The translations under genes were made by a program, and so were the position numbers. DNA of 64,000 bases from Terebella lapidaria (taxonomy: Eukaryota; Annelida; Polychaeta; Terebellida; Terebellidae). Below the pieces are notes generated by a model. The model searched no databases and was not told where the DNA came from. It saw nothing but the letters and a program-made list of their open reading frames with translations. Shown here in pieces: positions 46,001 to 58,500 of the stretch. Every line of letters starts with the position of its first letter. Positions within the stretch are counted from its first letter, which is position 1. Location: NCBI GenBank assembly GCA_949152475.1, contig OX424570.1, positions 25,602,694-25,666,693 of the forward strand, read 5' to 3'.

Positions 46001-49000
46001 GACAATAAAGCCAATAATTCACATAGATGATTGAAATACTGACAGAAATTGCTATCAGTTGATTGCATACTATGTGGGCAAACAATAAAAAATGGCCACA
46101 CATCATGAAAATAATGCAAAACTTTCTCACAGAAAAATCCCAAGAGTCGAAACTAAAAAATAATTGTGATATATTCCAAACTTACTTCCTACACTGTATC
46201 TTGTACAAAATTTTTCCATGTGATATTTGAAATTTATCTATTAAACGCGTTTGTATGATTGATTGCAATTGATCAAATAGCAAGAAACAAATATGGGGTA
46301 AAAAAAATATGGACAGGTTCTACGGCAATATCCAAAGAAAAAAATATAAGAAAAAGACATTCCATCAAATATGGTACCAGAATTGCAAATAATATACCAA
46401 TTTCTAAATCAGTTTAATTATGCTCGATTATATGAGTCATAGTGATGAATTTTACACACTATTTCTCAGCAGTTTCATTCTTGACGGTCGTTTTGGCACC
46501 TTTTTTGTCATGCTGTGTCTCAGTCCGAGAGTCGTGATTGAATTTGCATATTATAATATAATATTATAATATAAATTATTATAATTTGCATAGTAACTCA
46601 AGTATGTGTTACTGTTGTGAAATTAAAGATAATAGAAAGGCATTAACACGATGTCTCCAGCATTCGGACGTGTAACAAACTCTGTCGCAATTAGCATGCA
46701 GTCACGGTCACACATATGTGATACAACTCCATGTGAACGAAAATTATGGTTTGCAATGGTGACAAAATTCATGAATCTATGACAACGCTGTCAACTCGAT
46801 ATGTTCATGTATGTAAGTATCAATCTATCACCACCAATACAGTCAGATTTTTGTATCAAGCTATGATTAAGCTTTCGTAGCTTTAAGCTTTTCGCACGCG
46901 TTCGATCCGGCAAGTTTAATGAGCTAGTTAAGGAGATAAATATCAGAAAACAAATGATTCATGCAGTATTCAACTTAGACGTTTATTTTCTCGTGCAATT
47001 CACAATTGCGCATTCTATGCGAAGGAATGCCTAATCGAGATTTTACAATCCAAGACTTCGTTCAAAACAATAAAATCCCTACTCAGTTATGTGTTCTCTT
47101 GGCATAGTAAATTTTACCATCGATAAAATAAAGTGTTGTACTGAAGAAATCCTACAATATTGAGTTTGATTTATGAGCTTTACTGAGTTGCCTATAACTC
47201 TCATATTAACATGAATGCTTACATGCCGCCATCGCTTATATTCTCTTTAGGGTACATAAAATGAGGGCAACTGATATTTTTACGTTCCTGATATCAGTAG
47301 CAAAATCGAACGTTACTTATGAAAGTTCCGAGCAACGTTTCTACAGGGTGGTCTGATTTTTGGAATGAAGACGTCTTTTCGAATAAAACGAATGATGACA
47401 TGAATAAACATCCGCCTATCAAAATTGAAACACTACATCACGATAATGAATAGCTGCCTTCTTCCCAGCCAAAATGACAATAACAATACCTCGTATTACG
47501 TTCTAAGCTGTATTTTATCTTCTTCGGATCCATTTTAACGCGAGTTGCGCGATTCGATGAATGATTTATACCTCAGGCATAAATTCTTAGCGAAGATTTT
47601 GTGTTTGGAAATGCGTTTCTTGGGACATATCAGTCGCATTTCCTGAAGAGAAAATACATTTCGCTCAAACTCGCTACTTGAGAGTGGAGCAGTCCGTCTG
47701 ATTTTAACAAAGTGGCGATAACAATTTGCTTTTATGTGGAAAACTATTGCCGGGATTCACATAAGCAAAGAGGGGGAAACTTTCAAAAGAACTAAAACTT
47801 AGATCGTGTCAAAAAGACAACTGCGCTTCCTCAGAAAAGAAGACAAAAATAAAACCCCAGAATTATTCCAAACTCAAAGTGAATACTTTTGTCTAAGGCG
47901 GAAGGTTTCAGGGAGCTCAGCTGATCCCGTCTGATAATTTCTTGACAGCTCCCTTGTAGCAATTCTGCATAGAGCTTGTGGCATCGCCCCATGTTGAAAT
48001 TCCTACCGACCTCTATGGCATCCGAAATTCGCCCAGTGTGCATGATACGTCAACGTCTAAGACAGAACCAGCCGGACCGACAATTTTGGCCACAACCCAA
48101 ACCATCCGATACCTTGCAACCTTTGCGAGCGGCCGCACATGCTTCAAAGCTAGATAATGGCTCGTGCCGTGACACTGTTGCTGCGGCAGATGGCATGCCG
48201 GGAGAATGTTACTTTCATCTTTTGGGTCTTTCGTTAGCTCGAGTGAGAGAGCGAGTGATGTTTGAAGTGAAGTTCTCTTTCAGTACGGCTCGGACGAGAT
48301 TATCACACAGTAGAGCAAGTGGTTTTCATCTGCCTCCGCAAATTTACTTCGTGACCTTTCACCTGCCCTGATGAATTCTGCGGCGGAGAAGTCTCATTAT
48401 TGAAACTAACTACTGCGAGTATATTAAGCCAATGGCCAAGTGGTAGACAAAAATCACACCCTTTTTACCATCAATGTCCTCGTTTTTTTAACACCAGTGT
48501 GTATTAGCCCACGAGCGTGTACTGGGCGTTCATGGTATAATCAATACCATTGTAACATTTTGAAATAGTAAAGTAATATACCACCAATCACCACCGAATG
48601 GCACCTGAACAAATTGTGTATTCAAGACTCAACTTTTATATATAATATGGTGGCTCATAATGTACGATCTCATACTCCAATCATATATTGGAGCTTATTT
48701 ATTTCTTTCAATTAGAGGATAAATGGATTTGAATAAATAATAAATCTGGTCATTCTTGTTCTTGACACCAGGGGCACATAATTAACATGGCAACAATTCA
48801 TGCATTTCTCTCAATAAACAGATGAATTCGCCATATCCGTGTAGCTTGTATTCTCCTTCCGGCAGTTTTCGTTCTAGATTGGCTGACAATGGAATCAGCC
48901 GTGTATGCCTAACAGACGTGAACACGTGTTTCTGTCTGGCACGGGCATTAACAAGTCCGTCTGGATATGTATCTGAACTCACCTCGGTGTACTGGAAACA

Positions 49001-51731
49001 TACCCCTTTATTCCACTCCCCTATTGTGAAGGCTTTTAAAAGTTAGTATTACTGGAGATGTCCCTGATTAGAAATATTTGTTTCAGATTCGATTATGATA
49101 ATTGTCGATTTGATCAAAACAACAAAATTTATCAATGTTCACAAACTTCTGGCATGGAAATGTACAAGCGATATGCCTTGCTTGTGTATTAGTGTAATAC
49201 GACATCAATATTAAATACATGTGTCGACCTGCAACCCCGGAGAAACTATTTTAATACAACTTCACAAATTGATATTGTTGTTTATTTGAACTATAATAAT
49301 GTTACATTATAGGTGACAGATATAAAACCTTGGTCCAGTTGCGTCATAAGACGGAACTATTATGCAACTGTCAACAGCCGATAACAGACCCAAAGCAAAT
49401 CATTCGAAATGGAATGAAACAAGTGTTTGTGAACCCAAGAAATAGTCCAAAGCTACGATGTTTCGAGGAAGTTTGGAGGAAATCCACAACCCCAGCGTGG
49501 GGATGGAATCATCCTTGACGAGGTTATAGCTTCATAAAAGACATCTCACCATAAAGTCATCTTCATCAAGATAATTCGCGAGCCTTTCTTTATGTGGCAT
49601 ACAATGTAAGTGTTTGCAATCTTGCAACATAATTGACAACTTTAATCGTAGTGGGAACAAAACAAAGATATTAACTTGTTTTGAATCCCGCTTCTGGCCC
49701 GAGCCAAACAGGTGAAATAAAAACCGACACGTGATGTTGCAACTAACGTTCACATATCTCCGCCTACCATGGCTATTTGTCAAAGTAATGCGGAGTATAA
49801 ATCACTGCTGGTATTACTGCCTGACGGGTGTGTCCATAACCATGGACAAAGTGCTGAAACACGTAAACCAGTCCTCTCCCATACAGTCACACTATAGAGA
49901 GCGTTACACCTACCAGTCCTCCGGCAAGATGTTACCCCATATCTCAAATATCGCTTTACGACATGCTCGTCCCATAATAGTCCCGTAATGGACATTATTG
50001 GGCTGTTCTTGAACGTTTTGGGTATGTCTTCAGGTTTTCCACTGCGCATGATCTGCCTTCCGAGTTTTACATTCTATGGTTTCACCCCACAGTTGCCCAC
50101 CCCGGATCCGTTACACTTATGTTTATGTTTGCTGAAATTACTCAGTCATAAAAGTCACTATCGGTTTCTTGTTTGCAGTAGAATAAATGGCCGGACCGTC
50201 CCAGATATTAGTAGGTGGGCCAGTTGCAGAAAGTGCACTGAACTAGATAATAGTACTTGGGCCAGACGAAAGTTCAAGGATTGGTCACTGTCGCCTGGGG
50301 CACAAGGCCAAGGGCAGCAATTAGTGTAAAGTGGCGCCCCCTATAAAGCCAGAGGTCAGTAAGTGGGCTTTATTAGGATTTACTTCTCTGACGTATGTTA
50401 TGACATATCTAATAATATTAATCATTTATTAAAGTATTATCCATTGTATATATTGTAGATATATTTTATTACGGTTATTATGGATGAGAGGGCCATACTT
50501 CTTAACTAATTCGACATGACTAATTTTACATTCACATCTAAAAAAATATGATGGAAATTGTTTTGATGTCCGAGAACATCACATTCTAACTAACTAAAAA
50601 CTCAGTTTTGAACTGGGAACAAACAGATATGTCATGCGATTTAAAAACAAACTTTTAAAGATATATGTAACTGCAATATTCGTTAAAAGTCCAAATCTAG
50701 CAGTATGGGTTTCATTAAACTATTTGGAAGAAAAAAACGTTGAACATGGGAACTAATTTAAGACAAACTCAAAACACAATAAACTTGCACCTAAAAATGC
50801 TATGTCTTATAACATAGCATCACGCGTGACAAAGTTTTATTAAATGCTTAATACTTGAGCCATTTAAAGATACTAGTATATTAGTTCTGTTGCACTCACC
50901 TAACCGGAGGACCTTAGCGATGCCCTTCCGTTTAGTCGGACAATTCCACCTCCGGCTCCGAAGCTGATAACGACACTCGCTGATCGCCATCTTAGCCCCG
51001 TTAGCAATCTCCTGGACAATCTCGGGCTCTCTCAGGCATATACTGTGTTGCTTTCTCCCGACGCGACGTGATTTCTTGCATATTCTGTTGGGGTCCATGA
51101 TTAGTGGACTACCCTTCACCCTGCAAATGACCAGTAGAAAATTTGATATCATGGGTAAGTGAGATGTCAATTTGTATACACTTGATTTTTACTGAAACGC
51201 GAAAACCAGGATGTCTGATTAATCGTCGGTTGCTCATATGCCAATGTCAAGCCTGGCTATGCAATTATGAGATCACTGGCATCGACGATCACTTTAAGTA
51301 CATGTATAGCAAACGTTCCGACATTCGTTCGTGTTTTGTTTCACCTATATTTCATTTTATTTTAAGGACGGTATTTGAGTAACTTTCGATAAAGTTTATA
51401 TAACATAACTACGAACGTTTGCTCCAAATACAATATGGCGAATTTGGAAACAGAAATCATCTCTATCGTCGTCTGATGCGGTGCAAAATTCACTGGCAAG
51501 GTCTCGGAAATGCACTCGACTGGACATTCAATCGAAACATATATCTCTTTTGTCGATGTACATTGTCCTCGCATAGATGAGAGTACAGCAAATTATATCA
51601 GAAACTTGATATATCATATATCCATAAGATTACTACTGATATAAAATAATCACTCACCACCAGAGTCCGATTATATTCGCGGGGAAGAGGAGATAAAAGA
51701 CAAAACAGATGAACATTCCCCGGCGATACAT
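39562..51731 (-). CDS. Wnt6: Wnt6, secreted signalling protein (4 coding exons)
   Basis: The model, in transcript order, is 51731-51658, 51120-50900, 42768-42485 and 40023-39562. All junctions are GT-AG in compatible phases (2, 1, 0), giving 346 residues against about 365 for human WNT6. Wnts are lipid-modified glycoproteins that bind Frizzled receptors. A signal peptide (MYRRGMFICFVFYLL) is followed by the mature chain. Subfamily Wnt6 is indicated by GSPLIMDPNRIC, EWGGCGDDVLFGYNKS and LHNNEAGRL, and by the C-terminal pattern SPNYC...CDLLCCGRG. CKCHGLSASC contains Ser209, the expected palmitoleate acceptor. Sequons NKT and NVT are present. A basic stretch (KRKKRRK) lies in exon 3. An in-frame TGA lies upstream of the ATG at 51731. 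No stop, frameshift or missing key cysteine is seen. Wnt6 often sits beside Wnt1, Wnt9 or Wnt10, but no other Wnt is in this window. Confidence 0.95.
40024..42484 (-). other. Wnt6 intron 3 (2461 bp)
   Basis: The intron begins GTATGT and ends TCCAG. It holds a short doubled segment at about 40258-40450 (gtgccaaattaattacgggtgcc, gacaagtatgcagcagga) and a copy of the AGGTTACCGG element. Confidence 0.8.
40918..42200 (-). mobile_element. Second, shorter copy of the AGGTTACCGGA element, inverted
   Basis: Read on the minus strand it starts at about 42200 with TTTTAGGTAACCG, then gatccgataaa, then ttgcacaaaaat, then AAATGGCGGCCATTTT. It ends with atttctccggttacctttct at about 40930, matching the two ends of the 19359-21360 element. 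The 134 bp satellite is absent. One TGACCTTTCAAGGTCA, an inverted pair of the same half-site, lies at 41418-41433. A (CT)n run at about 42134 replaces the (GTC)n run. Confidence 0.65.
42485..42768 (-). CDS. Wnt6: Wnt6 exon 3
   Basis: The acceptor tcgataacag|ACTCGAAAG completes the split Asp99. The exon encodes SKETGFVNALSAAGVVHAVT, then QACTMGLLLQC and EWGGCGDDVLFGYNKS, and ends LHNNEAGRL at donor CGGCTG|GTATGT (phase 0). Confidence 0.95.
43381..44281. mobile_element. 901 bp foldback element with TTAA ends in Wnt6 intron 2
   Basis: The left arm starts TTAAAGTACTAGTA and the right arm ends TACTAGTACTTTAA. Inverted similarity continues through gaaagatctcattgatctgag, ttacggcatgtgaatat, ccgttcaaaagttatag, attagtatgcaaatgag and catgacgtca for roughly 250 bases per arm. 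Weaker inversion reaches the GGTAACC/GCAACCATGG motifs near the middle. It has no coding frame. TTAA at both ends could be the target duplication, as with piggyBac-type insertion, but the next bases do not match a piggyBac end I know. Confidence 0.75.
44621..46196 (+). mobile_element. Tc1-family transposon, complete ends, dead transposase
   Basis: The terminal inverted repeats CAGTGTAGGAAAAAAGTTTG (44621) and the complement of CAGTGTAGGAAGTAAGTTTG (46196) are flanked by TA dinucleotides at 44619-44620 and 46197-46198, the Tc1/mariner target duplication. The total length of 1576 bp is normal for Tc1. It lies in Wnt6 intron 2, opposite in orientation to the gene. Confidence 0.93.
44924..45869 (+). 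pseudogene. Tc1-like (DD34E) transposase, multiple frameshifts
   Basis: The transposase of the element at 44621-46196. Recognisable parts in order are an N-terminal helix-turn-helix region (MRRQRSADLCNRMVGMLQTG, then ITRIAVSKILKRCRETG and PRSRSGRPKK), a catalytic-core stretch with FSDESRFLLHGKDG (first Asp), a glycine-rich GGGGVTVWGAF, QDDNVPAH (second Asp), SPDMNPIE (final Glu), and a C-terminus ending in VSSML and TGA at 45867-45869. Frame changes are needed near 45005, 45125, 45620 (in a T-run), 45710 and 45770, and part of the second DNA-binding subdomain is lost. It cannot make an active enzyme. Confidence 0.92.
46199..50899 (-). other. Remainder of Wnt6 intron 2; no further exon recognised
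   Basis: The intron is 8131 bp in all (42769-50899). An AT-only imperfect palindrome lies at about 46546-46592. Two patches of higher GC (about 47880-48380 and 49730-50340) contain frames of 131 and 85-113 residues with no family match. Neither fits a Wnt insert, because exons 2 and 3 join exactly across the intron. Confidence 0.55.
50900..51120 (-). CDS. Wnt6: Wnt6 exon 2
   Basis: The acceptor tcatttgcag|GGTGAAGGG completes Trp25. The exon encodes VKGSPLIMDPNRICKKSRR to ...RRWNCPTKRKG and KVLRL, and ends with G at donor TTAG|GTGAGT (phase 1), which makes Asp99 with exon 3. Confidence 0.95.
51658..51731 (-). CDS. Wnt6: Wnt6 exon 1: signal peptide
   Basis: ATG at 51731-51729. The 24 complete codons read MYRRGMFICFVFYLLFPANI then IGLW, and the donor is CTCTGGTG|GTGAGT (phase 2). 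The LWW-x-x-GSPL join with exon 2 is characteristic of Wnt6. A second in-frame Met (51716-51714) would give a leader five residues shorter. A TGA in frame seven codons upstream closes the frame. Confidence 0.88.
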
Positions 51732-51954
51732 TGCGTCATTGCCGCGTCATCGTCAGCGATGGACGGAAAATCGCTTGTCGATCGTCAGCGAAGTGACAAT
51801 GTAACGGAGATTGCAGATTCGAAGATGCTCTGTGAAGTCCAATGTCAAATGATGGGAACATGCAGGTTCGTGGAGTTGAATTCAGTTTCTTGTCAAGTTT
51901 ATTGCCATTTTCCGTTGATCCATTAAATCTATCAACTCGAGTGTCGTAAAATCC

Positions 51955-51961
51955 ATTTATA
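51955..51961 (-). promoter_or_regulatory. Candidate TATA box of Wnt6
   Basis: The minus strand reads TATAAAT about 225 bases upstream of the Wnt6 ATG, implying a start of transcription near 51930. A competing AT-rich TATATATA lies at about 52297-52304. Neither is confirmed by other elements. Confidence 0.25.
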
Positions 51962-54900
51962 TTTCAAATTGTTTGTTCGGAATTAATTAATATGAATGAA
52001 AGTATAATAATCTCTCCTCATGGTGTTATGAATCATCAGCATGCAGTGTCGCAGTTAATCCATATTCATCAATGAACATTGTGAAGTTATGAAAATGAAT
52101 ATCATATCAATTTGTAGACACGTGCTTCCAGCGATTCACGTTTGTTTTCCCTTGGCACAGTGTTTGTTTATGATCATAAATATGAAGCATTATCCCACAC
52201 AGACTCCCACAGTGTGCGAGAGGTGTACATCTCCCCAGCGGTGATGCTCCTTGCCAAAGATCCTCAGACGGATTAGCACTGGCCCCGTTGAAACTCATAT
52301 ATATAATCCCCTCGGCAGATGATCGTAAATTCTCCGTAACCGCCCGTCAGGTCACGTGGGTCTTTAACAACCAATCCGCTTCTCGAATTACCCCGTACGT
52401 AACGTCAAAGATGTCACTCGCCACTTGCCAAAGATTGCCCGGGTTGAATTTCGAGTTATCCTATAAACATTCCCGACACTTCAAATCTCTAACGGTGGAA
52501 GCGATGGATTCTATGTGAAAAGGCCAGCGGCTAACTTGTTATCAACCGTTCCAGCTGATCGGCTACTGTTTGGGTATCATGCTGTCCAGATGAGGTATCA
52601 TTTGCCGGGAAAACGTGATCGGTAAACGTCTAAAATCGCTGGCACATCCCGATGGAAAGAGCCGGGGGAGGAGGGCATTGGCTCGCTGGTGGGTGTATCC
52701 TTTATCTTCGCTTATTTTTTTATCTCTCACTTTATTGACGACCGAAACAATACTATGTCAGTTTCCTCAATTCTTCAGACGGCGGGCAAGGAGAGAATGG
52801 TTTTGGATAATCTCCATGTACTGTTTCTGTGTCGACGATAGCTGGAGCTTTTTCCCGCCTGCCTAAGCGATATTTTCACTTTTCATAAGCTTTTGTAGCA
52901 ACTCCACGCGATGAGTTGCTATCTGGAGCCCCCGTGAGAACGCTCTCGCCGCTTCCGGTTTTTGTTGTTTTGTTTTTCTTTCGATTATTTTTTTCCTCTG
53001 TGTCCATTCGATGTAACACAGCTTCTCAAGGCATCAATTTCGTGCATGTTCTGCGAAACTTGCATATTAATTGGGGCTGTGGCGGGCATTCCATCGCTAG
53101 GTTGTTGCACTGCTCTTAGTCTTGATTTGTGGACCTCTTGTACTTGTTGACCAATCACACCTCCAGCAATCATTCGGTGCGGAACATTCCTTTCACTACT
53201 TCCGTTAACTGTTCCCTCAATAATCAATGGGCGCAACAGGTCCGAATTCTTGGACTAAAAAGAAAGAGAATAAAGATAACCGCTCGTCGTATTTTGTGGC
53301 GGATTTTAACAAGGATTGGTGGACATATAAGCTAGAGAATAGACCGTGAAAATAACCAGAACATAGAGCTCAATAAATTATCAAAACATTCGAGAATATA
53401 CGTATGGAAATAAACGGGAAATTGCACGGAGGCAGTATTCCCATGAAAAACATTGAATACTCAATTTTTCTATCGGTATATTTTTTTCTGAGAAAATACA
53501 TGTATGGCCTGTAATGCAGATACACATAGCGAGAAGTAAACCGAACACAAGTTTCTCTATGATGCCGATATGCCCTCAACCTTTCACTCATGAAATTAGT
53601 GACAACAACGATGATGCCATTAGCAAACGTTGAATAAAAATGGTAATTAATAAACATATCAGGTTTATGTTACTGCCAAATTACAGTGAGATAATTGCTC
53701 TTATTTGTGGAATAAAACCAGGTTTCAACAAGTTAATGAAGCTTGATTGATGAACCGGTTTAGCAAGTTTAGCCTAATGTAGAATGATGCGAGTTTTTTG
53801 GGGCGATGTTTCGTCAAGTTACTAAGATGCGAAAACGCAAATGTTCTGAATTAGTCACTGCAATTGATCCCAAGTAAAGATGTGATTGACAGACGACGAG
53901 ACTACGAAGATGGATCGAGTGAGTTGATTACTGTTAAACCAGCATTTCCCGGTAGCTCGGAAGCCAAGATATTTTCACTGCCCACATGAAAGTTTCAACG
54001 TGGATAATATCTAGGCATTTGGAGAATGATAAATGGGAATACTTAGTGAAACCCATCACTTAAATTCACTCAATATCTTCAAAAATTCGAACAGTAACTG
54101 TTACCGATAGACACGTGGAAAAGTATCTTCCTCTAAACTTCGGAGAATTCTGGCTTTCCTGGAAGACTTGAAGACATACCTTTGGATGGTTCACAATGAT
54201 TGATTTGTGCGAATGAGTTACAAGATATCCATTCACAAAAGGTCACCTATTAAACTTTTCCTGGAAGTGTGTCATTTTAAAACAAGTAAATCTACGTCAC
54301 GGGGAGGAAGAGAACCACAAATCAATCGGAAATAAATGACTTCGAACTTACCGTTTAACCTGTAAATTTGCGATCCACAAACTTGAGCCTGGCAGCACAT
54401 CCGCAGCCGTGAAATTTCCGATACCGCGTGAGATTCTCCCTTCGGGGAAAGCAAATGTCGATTTCATTGGCCCGTAACTGTTCCAGGGGTATTGGTCATT
54501 TACTGTCCACTTTTTCCGAGATCTTTCACGCCTTTAACATCCCAGATTTTAGTCCGGTGAAGCTCCTGGGACGAAAATCTGCGCAAGGTCAAACGTTGAA
54601 TTTATGAACAGTAAACTTGCCATGTTTATTCATTTTTCGCGGAAGTCTAAGTTTTAGTGGTGTATTGTTGCTCCGTTTACTATCGTTTAAGCGCGAGTAG
54701 CCTTCTGTGTTTAGTACAGTCAGGTAGGACGGCCATTTCTTGGTTTTACGAGTTCTCGAGGGCCTGGGACGTTCTAGGACGAGAAGTTGAGAGATCATAA
54801 AATAGACACCAATTGTTGACCGTTTAGCGGGCCTCAGGGAGTTCGATCTGGGGTTGGATAAGGACAAGATCAGCGCAATGACTTCAATATTTGTCGTTAA

Positions 54901-55500
54901 TGGAGGCGACAAATATATTAGATGCCATTGTTACATTGCTTTCAAATTAGTATTTCATGTTCAATTCCATGGTGAATTGGTACATGTTGATGTAAATGAT
55001 TTTTTGTTATATTTGAAAAGTACGAGAAATTAACTTTACGTTCTGATTGGATGACATCCCGCGTTTGCTCCACTAAATGCAACTAATTTATAGTATATAC
55101 AGTTCATGCCCCTGGGGATTATACATGTAATACTCATGGCGAATTTTGAATGAAAATATCTCAATAAAGAAATGGACCTTTTCATAGACTTTCCCGCTAA
55201 AATTTCCCGAATGCTGTCATTTTCCGACCAATCACGTCCAAGTGCTCGCATTCGAGTCATTTAACGGTCGTAAACACAATCTTTGTAGCGTAATTAAAGC
55301 CGATTTTTACCTCAAAATGTGCAAAATATAAAGTACTTTCATAAGTACAGTTATCATATTGGCCGTTTGTGTTTATTTCATCAATCTGAAACGAAAATAG
55401 TACGCACTTCGTGAGGCGGGTTTAAACGGTCGTTTGACATAATGCTAAAACCACGTTCGGCTTGCACGTGCTTGAGGAGAAACTGGTCAACAGGTTATCC
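51962..55500. other. Wnt6 upstream region; no gene recognised
   Basis: Moderate GC between about 52200 and 53350, with no frame matching a family. A donor-like AAACG|GTAAGT on the minus strand at 54351 could mark an upstream non-coding Wnt6 exon, but nothing else supports it. Confidence 0.35.
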
Positions 55501-55513
55501 TCCATGGTACCCA

Positions 55514-55545
55514 ATTACCGTAATGCAGCATTACGTACGGTAATA
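55514..55545. repeat. Short palindrome around GTAATGCAGCATTAC
   Basis: ATTACCGTAATGC and GCATTACGTACGGTAAT are imperfect complements around a central AG pair. Confidence 0.5.
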
Positions 55546-58500
55546 GTCAACACGATAATATGTTTGCGAGTTATATATCGTATATTGTGAAAGAGCTAGT
55601 TCCTCACATTAAAAATGTACAATATTCCACCTGGCGTGAGACAGGGCATGAGAACTTTTGAGAAGAGGTAACTCTGGCAATGATCGAAGTTGGGTTGTAC
55701 CATAGATTCATTCACGCTATCATTACATACTAGTAGATCTTTATCGGACATACAATTTACTTACTTTAACATAGATAGGCTTTTAGAAGAAGATATTACA
55801 GTTAATGAATCAAGTGAATATACAATGAAATGAAAATATTCACAGATAAATATTATAGTCTCTTTATTTATTTTTGCGAATTTGCTAGAGAAATTAAGTA
55901 AAGTTACGACAACAGTGTTCATACTTTTTCCGCCGTGTTTTCACGTCATTATTCACGAAAATGCACGAAGTACACGAAAACCAGAAGAACAAATAGGCTA
56001 GTATCAGGAAAAACTGTTAAATCTGCTATGTAACGATGATATGGAGCCTATTTTTCACACGTGAATGATGGCTTATTCGCGGTGACGGAGCATTGTATTG
56101 AATGTTTTAAATTCAGTATCATTAAAAGTTCGATACGAAATAGATGCATTTAATTTACACATTTTCATGCCAAAACATCTATTTCGACTTTTGTAATATA
56201 TATGTCCACGCGCTACTTATATAACGCACGCTTATATTCTTTACGGTGCTAAGGGTTCAAAGGGTGGTCATAAGCCACGGAGTTTCACGAACGTAGTTTT
56301 AGGTTGCCATGACACGCACGTGCGAGCGAGCAGTCTTCAGTGGTTAGTTTGAATTGACGGAATAACCCGAAGATTGCCGAATATTCATTGTCTCCGAGAG
56401 GCCTCTGTGAAAAGGTCAATTGAAAACAAAAGCAACCAATGGAACAGATTTCACCACAAAACGAAAAGTGCTCCCCAAAATAGAATGTTAACTACGTAAG
56501 TCGTGCATTAAGTATGTTTTTCCTCGTGGCAACGGTTATTCATTTTCACAACCTATACACACAAGAGACAATCTGGAAGCCGATGAAGAACCCAAGAACA
56601 TACAACAAAAAAGTGAAAATACATGACTACCATAGCGTATAGCTTCAAATCACGTTTTGTAAACATCGTGTTTTGCAAACATTTAAAAGTAGAAAAACAA
56701 ACAAACATGGGGATCATTGTAACTTAATGTATACAAATTGGTTGATTGAATATAATTTACATCGCATACTCATAAATAACCTAAACGAACGAACTCTCTT
56801 CATTGGCTTTTTTACTCCCATATCGCCGCATCAATGTAGGACTCAAATAATGTACACATCTTTGTGGATGATAAAAAATCCTTGATTTCCAGGACCTTGA
56901 AATACTACAAAATAATAGAAAATGACATTAATTTTCATCACTATAGCCTAATCTAGCGACATTCAGCCCTGGTAAGGTAACCGAGCTTGAGCTACTAATG
57001 AGTACACATAGGATCTTAATTGAGATTTGGTTCTACCTGAACCTCCCGACCTCTAGAACTTGTATAGTTAAGAAGAGTCTATCAACGTCATGAATCTCAA
57101 TGCACAGTTGAGAAAACGAATAGAGAGAATGAGCTAATAATATATTGCAACTGTTCGCATCTTTCCGGCTGTGCCATAAACAGTCATTGCTCTTTATTGC
57201 TTATGAAGAGCCGCTTCAAATCATAGATCACGACATCTATTCATACACTTAGGATGCACACTATTCACTATTCCATGTGATGATATAAACTATAAACTAT
57301 TATGAACGCTTGATGAATAGGTTTGGAAGAGATGTATAATTATTTTATGAATCTTCGGATACATGAATCAGACTGCACATATACACGTATTACACCATTG
57401 TATCGAGGCGAGAATGCGTTTGGGGTTTGATTACCCTAACTGGTTACAATATCCCTTCCCCTATAGATCAGAAAAGAAAATTAAACTGATCGACCCTTTG
57501 TAAAGGTCGACCTTTTGTTTGTGGCCCTACATGGATATGTTCGAGAAATACATCTGTAGTTGATCACATATAGAAATTTTTATATATGATATAGCCCTGC
57601 TGATCCAACCAAAAAATATAGTTTTTTGTCATGAGAGTTGAAAATGATTCCGTGTAAATGTAAGTTGGACCTTATCGGGTTCATGTATATAAGTGATGCA
57701 TTTATGATTTTTCATTCATTTGTTTTGAAAAACGCTTCGTGCACGACGGCTCGTATCACGGAGATGTGATATGTACGAGCTACCATGTACCATTGCTTCA
57801 AAGTGTTTCCTCTGTGTATATTGAACACTTTGGTTTGCATGTATGTTAGGTATTTCAGATTCATCTTAATTCTTTAATGCGGGTTCACTTCATTGAGTCT
57901 TCCGATGACTTACATATCAATAATTACCATCAACTCACTAACTGTAATTGGGATTTTATTGGCATCATCAATATCTGGTTATCAGCGGTAATAGCTTGAT
58001 AGATACATCATCATCAAAATCAGGTTGTATTGATGGTAACGGATTGCTACTTGCACTAACTAAGGGGGAGTGAAGGAATGCACATTTTAGGACTCCCAAT
58101 TTTTTTTCTTCACCTAAGGTACCGTTCTGACATTTTGGGCTTATAATTGAATCCGAGATAACCATTGAAATTGCCATATTCAAACTCCCATTTGAATGTG
58201 CCAATTTTCCACTGAAAAAATGTAGGCGTTTACTGTATACAGCTGCCAGAAAGGAAAAAAAACGGAGAGAGAGAGAGAGAGATTAATTTTGTTTCCACAT
58301 AACAAATCGAATGTATTTTATAGATTTTATCACATTACGGGAAAACATGGATAACATATTAGCAATTGCTGTATTCCATTTGTGTCCAGTAGAGATTACA
58401 TATCAATTTTAATAATTCATAATCAGCATCTATGTAGATTCGTTTTTTTTCTAACATACTTTGTAATAAGTAATATATAACATGGATTGGAGAAAAAATC

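Noticed and set aside
54272..54454. Minus-strand frame ending at a donor-like GTAAGT, considered as Wnt6 exon 1
   Set aside because: Phase and sequence do not fit the start of exon 2, while 51731-51658 gives a signal peptide with the exact phase and the LWW join typical of Wnt6.
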